The notes under the pieces were generated by a model that was given only the letters and a program-made list of their open reading frames with translations, made no database searches and was not told the origin of the DNA. A stretch of DNA of 64,000 nt from Sinohyriopsis cumingii (Eukaryota; Mollusca; Bivalvia; Unionida; Unionidae): assembly GCA_028554795.2 (NCBI GenBank), contig CM068838.1, forward strand, positions 125,123,928 to 125,187,927. The letters run 5' to 3'. Position 1 is the stretch's first letter, and each line of letters opens with the position of its first letter. Position numbers and translations under genes: made by a program. Of the stretch, positions 55,501 through 64,000 are shown piece by piece.

Positions 55501-56689
55501 AGAAGCTGCCAGTACCAATTTAGATGTTGTTAGTTTGTCAGCTCGCTGATGCAAGCACTTTTGTTTGGTTTTAAAACTTAAATGCATTTTGCCACAACTA
55601 TTCAATATAGATATCCTTAATTCCATGAAATTTCAAAATAAATAAATGAATAATGGAAAATGTTAGTTCTGTGTGAAAAGAATTGTGTTTGAATGGGATT
55701 ATTTCGATCCAAAATATGAAAGACTTCAAGAAAAACTATATGCAAGCATTTATCTAGAACATTTTCTCCTAATTAAAGAAGGGCATGTGTACTGCCTGCA
55801 AAGTGCTGGGTTGCTGGGTGTTAAGGATCACAAAACTATAAGGATACACGGTTATAATGATATATCTTGATGGCCATCCATGCATAAACATAAAAAATTT
55901 TCTGAGAAACACTGCTAAGCTCATTGAATGACTCAGAAAATGGTGAACATAAACTAGAACTGAAAAGTAGAAAAAATATAACTAAACAATCAAAACATTG
56001 TCGAACATTGTCGAAAGAGGGTACGGATTAATAAACAGTTAAAAGAATATATAAAATACGAAAAGCAATCTCAAAAGCTACGAAGATACAAACTGAATTT
56101 GTTTAATATTATTTCTTTGCCAATACAATTTGTTAATATAGCTAGCAAAATAGTATTCATTCATTTCCTATACTATAATACGTGAAAGTTCCTGGCTGAT
56201 TCTGACAGTTTTGCTGAATAATATATTGTGTAGCAGTAGAGAGGTTGAAGCAGTGAACAAGGAGCCTCAGAGCAATGAAACACTGAGCAGCTGACATGCA
56301 ATAAGCGGAGTAAATATGACTAGAAATTTGTTATCCAGTAAGCAAAGATTCTCAAATGCTATGCTGTTACTTGGTTCGAAAGATTATTTTTGGAAGGAAA
56401 AGGTAACTCTATTCGAGTGCCTAATGCCACTGCGAAGATGAAGCATACGACGTTTGATGTCTTAATTTTAGAAACTTTAGTAAGAATCCTTTGTAACAAA
56501 CACATTATACGTGACTGATTATTAGTGTATAGCTCGAATTATTGGATACTAAATTCATTTAAATCACAGAAATGTTGTATTTGTAATAAAATAAATGTTG
56601 TATGCTCTATAACTTAGAGTGAGGCAGCTTCTTTGAATAGCAGAAGAATCCGGTGTCATAGTTGCATATGAATTCGGAAAGAAATGTAT

Positions 56690-57310
56690 CGTGTACATAA
56701 ATCTGTAAAAGGGGGGTGAATTGGTATACATAAATCTGTGAGGGGTGGATTGTGGTATACATAAATCTGTAAAAGGGTGTGGATCGGTGTAAAGAGAATT
56801 CTGTAAAAGGGTGTAGATGGGTATACAAAAATCTGTACAAAGGGGTAGATCGGTGTACATAAATCTTTAAATTGGTGTGGAAAGGTATAAATAAATCTGT
56901 AAAATGGGTGTATCATTATACATAAATCTATAAAATCGGGTGGATCGTTATACATAAATCTGTAAAAGGGGTGGATTGGTATGCATAAATCTATAAAAGG
57001 GGGTGGATTGGTATACATAAATCTGTATGAGAGGTGGATTGTGGTATACATAAATCTGTATGAGAGGTGGACTGTGGTATATATAAATCTGTAAAAGGGG
57101 GTGGATTGGTATACATAAATCTGTAAAAGGGGGTGGATTGGTATACATAAATCTGTATGAGAGGTGGATTGTGGTATACATAAATCTGTAAAAGTGGATG
57201 GTACATAAACGTGTAAGAGGGGCTGGATATGTATACTTATATCTTTAAATGGGTATGGATAGGTATAAATAAGTCTGTAAAATAGGGTGGTTTGGTGTAC
57301 ATAAATCTGT
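56690..57310. repeat. 32-33 bp minisatellite
   Basis: About 19 imperfect units of the type TACATAAATCTGTAAAAGGG. Because many units are near 33 bp, several minus-strand frames stay open (one for 221 codons), giving YRFMYT-type peptide repeats. Unlikely to be coding. Confidence 0.9.
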
Positions 57311-57399
57311 GAGATGTTCAAGGAACCTGATTACTCATTCCGATGTCAACGACATCGTAACACGCTATACAAGGCCGTTATTTGGATAGTAAGACATAG

Positions 57400-57560
57400 C
57401 ACTAAAACAAAAACATGTGCCGTGTCTTACATTGTAGGACTAAGCATGAAAGATGCAGTATTAGTGCCATTCTGGTCACAGTCAGGTTAGAAATTATAAA
57501 TCAATAATTCACGTGACTTAGTTCTGTGCACTTTTTATCACATTAAACGTTTTCATTATT
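57400..57560. repeat. Dispersed 130-bp repeat, copy a
   Basis: Shares TATTAGTGCCATTCTGGTCA and what follows with 59990-60125. Confidence 0.75.
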
Positions 57561-58032
57561 GAACTTGGTTGGGGGGTACAAACAAAATACATAAACTACC
57601 TCTTTTTCAGAGAGTGGCAAATGAGTATTTTCCACTAGGCCTACTTCTGTCTCGGGATAACACATTTCCTGTCTAAACAAACAATGAAAATTTTATATAA
57701 ATTGACGTGTTATGGACTGATGCTGGTTCGCAAAATCTACCTCTGTTTTGAGAAACACTTTTATTTTCACGGCTAGATTGATGAACGTAATGTTGTCATT
57801 CGCCATACTGTTTACTTCGTGCATAAACGAAGCAAAAAACGCAGAAGTATTCCGACGGCAATAATGAAATTGCTGAAATTTAACTCTTTAATTAAATCCC
57901 GGATATAATGCGTAGTATACAGTTAGAACTCATCGAGACAAAATTGTTGAGAAATGGACGTTCTCTTTCGTTCTTTTTGTCTGTATGTATTCTTTTTTCT
58001 CTCCAAATTTATAATCTTGTCAAATATTTTAC

Positions 58033-58172
<140 letters not shown>

Positions 58173-58275
58173 CAAATCATATGGCAATAACAGTCCTTTC
58201 AAGTGCACTGTATCCAGCAAGGGATCACTTGTGTCAGGGATTAAGATAAATTCAATAAACTGTCAACGAAGAGTG

Positions 58276-58277
<2 letters not shown>

Positions 58278-58323
<46 letters not shown>
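58278..58323. repeat. (TG)n and (AG)n microsatellite
   Basis: TG run followed by GA run. Confidence 0.9.
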
Positions 58324-58325
<2 letters not shown>

Positions 58326-58846
58326 TTAGGCCTCAGTACCACAATAATCAATACTTCCATTGTTTTGGAGAGAGAGAGAGAGATATGGTTGGTCAATTAT
58401 TGCATTTTTCACATGACACTATTTTAATCAATTTACAAATTAATAAATATGCTTCTATCGCGAATATGCATATGTTTATTTGCTGCTCTAATTCCAAAAA
58501 TGGCATGATGCGAAACTGGACTGTCTGGCAATTGAGTCAAAATATTCTGCATTGAACACATGAAAGTAAAATATTACAAATGGTAGCATTTGCGTGCGTA
58601 ATACTGAATAAGAAAAATAACATTTGTATTTTTTGTCTTGTTTTTAGAAATTTCAGTTATAACAAATTTTAAAAATAAACTGCAATTTCAAAACATCAAT
58701 GATCATTTTCTAATATATTAAAAGCGACTAGCGTTTGACAATGCTAATAGATTTCTTTAAAAATGTTGCTGTGCAAAATTACATTGTTATATAACATTCT
58801 CTTACTCTCATGTTAAACCCTCTGACACTACCATCTTCCTTTTGTA

Positions 58847-58883
<37 letters not shown>

Positions 58884-59245
58884 TTGGCGAACGACTCAAG
58901 ATAACCATTACGTTTAACTCTCATGGAGTAAAATTTATCAGCTTACAATTTATGCTTACACCGGTTAGCTGCAACTCTGCTCTTTGCGCCGAGCAGGGAA
59001 AAACAATTCCTGCAGGATAAAGGGAATAAAATAATGCTTGAAAGATAGGGAAGTCTATTCAGTTTTGCATGTGTACTATATTTAAATGTAAGGCATAAAA
59101 CAGACATGACGAAGAGAAATTTAAATAACTTATAATCAAGACAGTCACGGATACCGGTGTAAGTTGATCCTGACGACGGCACTGTTCTTACAAACCAGCA
59201 GTTGATTCACAAATACCACTTTCCCTGACAAGTGTTGAAAGAATA

Positions 59246-59369
59246 ATGACAGAATTCTTACCCCGGACCCCGATGGGACCAGGGCCTGTGACCGTCCCTT
59301 CGGTCTCTTGGTTCGAATTCATTTTGAATGACCAGCTACTGGAACAGCACCTGTCGCAAGAGAACCCAG
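59246..59369 (+). CDS. INTS8: Probable first coding exon of Integrator subunit 8
   Basis: Starts at ATG 59246 and is open for 41 codons to a GTAATG donor at 59370, phase 1. The segment SWFEFILNDQLLEQHL matches the pattern I know from the N-terminus of INTS8, a subunit of the Integrator complex that processes snRNA and terminates Pol II transcripts. A Pro-rich leader precedes it, as in the known protein. The following exon is not found in the rest of the window, so the first intron must exceed 4.6 kb or the next exon is beyond view. The identification rests on one short motif. Confidence 0.6.
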
Positions 59370-59989
59370 GTAATGCAACTGGTCAGAGGACGTTAATGTG
59401 CAATATGTGTTGGATATAGAGCTTCTTGATCGTTATTATATCGTTATTATGGTTTAGTGACGTGAATATTTGCAAAATTTAATGTGGCTTTTGTATGGAG
59501 CAAGTTTTTCCCAACGTGTACAGTCATGTAGGCACCTTTGTTGATATTAAATATTAATACACCAATAAACAGTTTCATCAGCGCCGCTATCTGCTTAGTA
59601 CAGCCCGGATGTACGAGTAACTTTTCCAGGGTCTGTATAAAATGCCAGTAGACAAGAAGTTAACTTGTGATCTTGCAGTTAGTTCTAAATGAAACCAAAC
59701 AATTTCATGGTTATGAAAGTCATTTTTAATTCGGTTTTAAATACTAGTTAGAAAAGCTATTTAGACACAAATTAGTATTTAAAAAATGGCTTCTGAAATA
59801 AAATATTGTTTTTGATTGAAAAAGGCTGTGATGTATGTTTCCTGTTTCACTCATTTTAAAATTAGGTTAGGCTTTTTAAAAAAAATAAACATTATAAATC
59901 AAATAATATTTCCAGCACTTCAAAGTACTGGAAAAAACTGGCTCAATTATAGTCTGACTATACCAACCCATTTTTTTGGAAAGTCCGTT

Positions 59990-60125
59990 GAGCATGAAAG
60001 GTGCAGGGGAATGCCAGTATTAGTGCCATTCTGGTCACAGTCAGGTTAGAAATTATAAATCAGTGATTCAGTTCACTTAGTTCTGTGCACCTTTTATTAC
60101 ATTAAACATTTTAGTTATTGAAATC
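59990..60125. repeat. Dispersed 130-bp repeat, copy b
   Basis: See 57400-57560; same orientation. Confidence 0.75.
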
Positions 60126-61002
60126 TGTAGGGGTCTACAAACTATATCAGACTATAGATACATAAATCAATTTGGCAATGTGATTTTTTTTTAAAGACAA
60201 ATTTTATACCATTGGGGAAAAAGTCATGGGTCTGCAGTGAGAAACAGGAATATTCCGCCAACTGGAAACACAGTTTTGTATTATTTTTTTATTTGCTTAA
60301 TCAAATATGTCTTGACTTCCTACAGTTAAAGCTTCACAGCATATGATAACACCATTTTTTACTTGTAATTCAAGAACGACTCTTGCATAACTCTACAGTG
60401 TATGCATGCGCACTTTGAAACTGTGTATTGTTGTTCTGAAATTTAATATTAATATAGTCTTACCAAAGTACAGTCATTCTTGATTGTTGAGTTGTGTGTA
60501 CTTTTTGTGTCATCATAAAAGTTCACAATGAAAATTTTTTCATTAAAAATTTATAAAGGCAACCAAACATTAAATTAAGTAAAGAAAAAATCTGGCACTT
60601 TCGTTATGAAATCATGACCTTCAGTCCAGTTTGCACTGGTCAACCCTTCTTGGTTGGTCTAGCCTAAATATGTACATGTACGTGAATAATGATTTTGATA
60701 GGTATATTTCCTGGCGCGGTCATGTACAAATATTGCAATGAATACTGGTGTAATCAGGGTACATGTATGTTTAATCACTCTTTATACAGTTCATATCACA
60801 TGGAGAAATTATATGGCTTGAACTTTTAAGTTTGAAATAGATTTCCCATACAGTTGCCAGATTTTTCATCAAAAATAACTATGATTTATATAAAGGCAAT
60901 ATAGAATTGTCCATTGTGAGATCTCACTCAGTCACCTTTAATAGTCATTGCCCACTATTAATGAATTAATTCTATTCCTGATTCCTCTCTTTGGAAACCG
61001 TT

Positions 61003-61310
61003 CTGGTGGCCTAGTGGTTAGCGTCCGCCTCAAATGTGGAAGGTTATGGGTTCGATCCCCGGCAGAGTCATACCAAAGACTTAAAAAATGATACTAACAG
61101 CTGCCTCGCTTGGTGCTTAGCATTAAGAGGTTAGTGTTAGGACTGTTGGGCCTGGTGTCAGGATAATTTGACTTAGTGGGACATCATGCTACATGTCTGC
61201 AGCATGATGCCCCAGTGCTAGACATCACTATAAACTGCCACACTGCAGACATTGTAGCGATATGACTGAAAAATTATTAAAGCTAAGTCCAAATCACACA
61301 CACCCTTCTT
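61003..61310 (+). mobile_element. tRNA-derived SINE with conserved middle
   Basis: A box TGGCCTAGTGGTTAG and B box GGGTTCGATCCCC, 30-odd nt apart, followed by a ~230-bp body (GGGCCTGGTGTCAGGATAAT, CATCATGCTACATGTCTGCA) that also occurs at 55430-55500. Confidence 0.75.
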
Positions 61311-62039
61311 TGAATTTTGTCTTTCAAATCTTATCAAAGGTTGATTTATAGCTAAAACATTGATTTCTGTATGTTCTCTTTTCAAGAATTACATATATGT
61401 TACATCATTTTAAACAACGGAGTATTTTCAGGTGTGCCTGGATATGTGTACATGTGCAATCATTTTTCCCATTGGAAAACTTCAGTACTCGAGTTATATG
61501 GAAGCATACATGTTTAGTTGTCTTCAAGTGCACATCTGAACTTTTTCAAATCACAGAAAGTGAGAATATTTGGTGCAATCAAGTTTTTGCTCACTAGGAT
61601 GTATAACTAAATTCGCAAAAATGAACAATTTGTTATAGATCACTGACTAAGGATTTTTGGGCAGTCTAGTTTTGCAGAAATCATACTTCATTCATATATA
61701 AAATTGTCCAGTGACCCTAATGGATGCAACAGTTCATCATTTATTTCCACCAAGGTTTTACATCATTGTATTCGCTTATGTTCTTAGTCTTGACATATTA
61801 GATGCTTGAAATATCAAATTCGTTGAAGACTTCATTTTGGTAACTAAAATGCATCATTATTATATTCATAAGCAGTTAGTAAGAAACTTTGGTGAGATTG
61901 TTCCAATTGTCAAATACTAGTGAAGGTTGTTACAGTTGCCACGACTCGAATGCAAGCACCCATTGAGGCAGAGATGATTGTTGTTAAATCCAGTGATCAT
62001 TGCAATCAGGATTTAGGGACATGGTTAATGTTTAATAAC

Positions 62040-62148
62040 TCAAATTTTTTTTGGATCAGTTATTACTCATGGTAACTATATAATGACCACACAAGATTTA
62101 GGGATCAGTTGTTACTCATGTTTACTGTATAATGACTCACAAGATGTT
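62040..62148. repeat. ~48-bp minisatellite, left part
   Basis: Units with GGATCAGTTATTACTCATGG and ACACAAGATTTA. The array resumes at 63739. Confidence 0.8.
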
Positions 62149-62250
62149 GGGGGGGCCCCGAGTGGTCTAAAGCGCTTTCCGTTATGGATCACTGCCATCT
62201 CACCTCTGTCTGCGTGGGTTCAAGTCTCAGATTCAGCCTATGTGGGTATG
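62149..62250 (+). mobile_element. SINE, 5' part (interrupted)
   Basis: Head GGCCCCGAGTGGTCTAAAGC and B-box GTGGGTTCAAGTC, tRNA-Leu/Ser-like. Same family as 46108-46365. Cut by an insertion of ~1.35 kb. Confidence 0.75.
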
Positions 62251-63164
62251 TGAGAAACAGGGATGGTCCTAGCTTTTAAAAAGCTGTCGCCAAAAAAATC
62301 GCCAACCTCAATATTTTGTCGCCAATTTTCAAAAAGTGTCGCCAGAACAAGTAGTGTACATTTTTCCAAGTGTTAATTTAGTCTATTAATGTAACAGGCA
62401 ATGAAAATTACAAAAGATGGGTTACTTAATTCTTTAATTACAGCAAGCATTAACAAAATGTTACAAAGTGTTACATGAAGATCCGTCGCAATTTTAGGGC
62501 TGCCCACTTGTTGAATGCAGTTTCAAAGTCTAATTTTTCACATCTGTACATGCTGATTCTCATGAAATTCTCGAGAGATGAGATGCAGAGTTTATTTCTG
62601 ATGTCAGTTTTTATGAGGTTCATCTTACTGAATCCACGTTCACAGTCCACAGCACTGACAGGTGACACCAGTAGTCTATCAGCAGCCCCCCCCCTTATGG
62701 CTAGCTTAACAAAGCTTGTAGTGAATTGCTTCCTAAATCCCAAGAATGATCACTGAATGCTGTATAAATTTTCTCGACAAACAAAATAGGATCTACATTC
62801 CCACGAATGAAACTTACACGAATCAACACCTGGCAATATTGGACCGTATATATAAGCATAAATTCACACCCAATTTAGAGATTCTTTCACTCTTGTATTT
62901 TGAGAAATAAATAATTATTATTAATTATGCAAAACTGGTTGTTGTTTTTGTTTTGTGCTATTTCTTGTTTCGGAGTTTAAGTCTCAGCAGCCGTAACACG
63001 GATTGATGGCAAAAGGAAAAGATCAATGAGTAAAATGCTGCATTGGCGACAGACATAATTGTGATTGAGATTTTTCCATTTGCTTTGTATTTATACACAG
63101 TAGTCGGTACTTCAAAGGTTATCAGTTTTCTATGAAGGTTCAGCAAAACTATTGTACTGGTATA

Positions 63165-63195
<31 letters not shown>

Positions 63196-63590
63196 CAACA
63201 GAAGATTTAGCCATTCAGTTAATTGTATCTGTTCTATTCGCATCTTCAGAAGTCGGTCAGTTGTAGGTATAGTTCGGTAGCATGATTGACTGTATCACAG
63301 CATACTCAGCCCAGATGTCAGCATAAGCAGATTATGATGTAACAATGCACTGTAAAGATGGGGTTGTCAATACGAACAAAGGATTGTTTGTGTAACAGAT
63401 TGATTCCAATGCATTGCTTAGTCAGGTTTGTGGCTTCCTTTCATTCTCCCTTTTAATTTATGCAGTCCAAATCTATGATTGTATGTACAAATTAAATAAC
63501 CAAAAAGTCTGTCGCCCAAAAAATCGCCAGATGGGATATTTTTGTCGCCAATAAGGAAAAAAAATCGCAATTTGCGACATTGGCAAAGCC
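62250..63590 (-). mobile_element. Insertion carrying a hAT transposase end
   Basis: The inserted block is bounded by similar TCGCCAAAAAAATCGCCA and TCGCCCAAAAAATCGCCAG sequences. It holds a hAT-type C-terminal coding fragment and a 27-A run at 63168. Confidence 0.6.
62471..62743 (-). pseudogene. hAT-family transposase C-terminal fragment
   Basis: 90 codons in which PVSAVDCERGFSKMNLIKT and DIRNKL match the hAT dimerisation region (PxSxxxxERxFSxxxxIKxxxRNxL). Upstream domains are missing, so it is a fragment of a transposase or a domesticated relative. Confidence 0.75.
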
Positions 63591-63738
63591 CAGGACGATC
63601 CCTGGAGAAGGCTTGCCAGTAGCTTCTCGTAGGTCAGTGGTTCTTTCTGGGGTTTTCCCGGGTTCTTCCTCCACCATTAATACTGGCCGCCATATGCTGA
63701 AAAATGGCGTTAAACCCTACAACAACAAAACAACAAGA
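63590..63738 (+). mobile_element. SINE, 3' part
   Basis: Continues the SINE of 62149-62250. It ends with TATACTGGCCGCCATAT-like sequence and an AAC-rich tail. A ~13-bp duplication (ACAAGATGTTGGG) flanks the whole SINE. Confidence 0.75.
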
Positions 63739-64000
63739 TGTTGGGATCAGTTGTTACTCATGTTTACTGTATACTGACCACACAAGATCTAGGGATCAGT
63801 CATTTCTCATGGTTACTGTATAATGACTACACAAGATTTAGTTATCAGTTATTACTCATGGTTACTGTATTAATGAACACACAAAATTTAGGGATCAATT
63901 ATTACTCATGGTTACTATATAAAGGCCTCACAAGATTTATGAATCAGTTATTACTCATGTTTACTGTATAATGACTACACAAGATTTAGTCATCAATTAT
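63739..64000. repeat. ~48-bp minisatellite, right part
   Basis: Continues the array of 62040-62148 to the window edge; a 77-codon open frame inside it is repeat-derived. Confidence 0.8.

Larger units (their letters stand above)
59370..64000. other. Probable INTS8 intron 1 with repeats
   Basis: No second exon seen. Contains the dispersed repeat at 59990, SINEs, a hAT fragment and a minisatellite. Confidence 0.45.

Noticed and set aside
61003-61075. Functional tRNA gene
   Set aside because: A and B boxes are present but the sequence continues into a SINE body and the acceptor arms do not pair well.

Overview
The window is eukaryotic, AT-rich invertebrate DNA with long (TA)n tracts, tRNA-derived SINEs, split exons and abundant transposon debris. 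A TIR-SAM gene and the repeat style suggest a marine lophotrochozoan, most likely a mollusc, but nothing here fixes the species.

The centrepiece is a complete Polinton/Maverick at 6019-25672 (19,654 bp). It has 335-bp terminal inverted repeats and a perfect 6-bp target duplication (ATCATT). It sits in a satellite array that adjoins a 4.9-kb non-coding element with long inverted repeats (1-4896). From left to right it carries: a divergent pair of small accessory genes; a zinc-knuckle protein; a 1351-aa protein-primed DNA polymerase; a BIR (IAP-like) protein; a tandem pair of F-box-like paralogues followed by small overlapping ORFs; a packaging ATPase; three basic or coiled-coil proteins; an integrase with a chromodomain; a two-TM protein; a penton-like minor capsid protein; a pVI-like basic protein; the double jelly-roll major capsid gene; a Cys/His protein; the maturation protease; and three coiled-coil accessory genes. 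Replication, integration and packaging genes read cleanly. The major capsid gene has an in-frame TAG and a frameshift, and the protease may be shortened by a TAG, so this copy probably cannot build virions alone.

The most unusual feature is its expression layout. Five accessory genes end in a hairpin with the exact form of the metazoan replication-dependent histone mRNA 3' stem-loop, followed by ACCCA or a variant and a purine-rich U7-like element. Two of these hairpins lie inside the terminal inverted repeats. The three right-hand accessory genes also share a promoter box (core TTTTCCTTCACGTCCGCGC). Many other genes have a private TATA box 40-65 bp before the ATG, sometimes overlapping the previous stop codon. 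Conserved genes instead have AATAAA signals. This suggests two transcript classes, with the accessory set tied to S phase.

Downstream, 27947-43098 holds six exons of a host TIR-SAM gene with a decayed duplicate of its second exon. At 59246-59369 there is a probable first coding exon of Integrator subunit 8. The rest is introns and intergenic DNA holding a LINE 3' end, a degraded DIRS-like element, a dispersed ~1-kb repeat family, SINEs, a hAT fragment, minisatellites and microsatellites.
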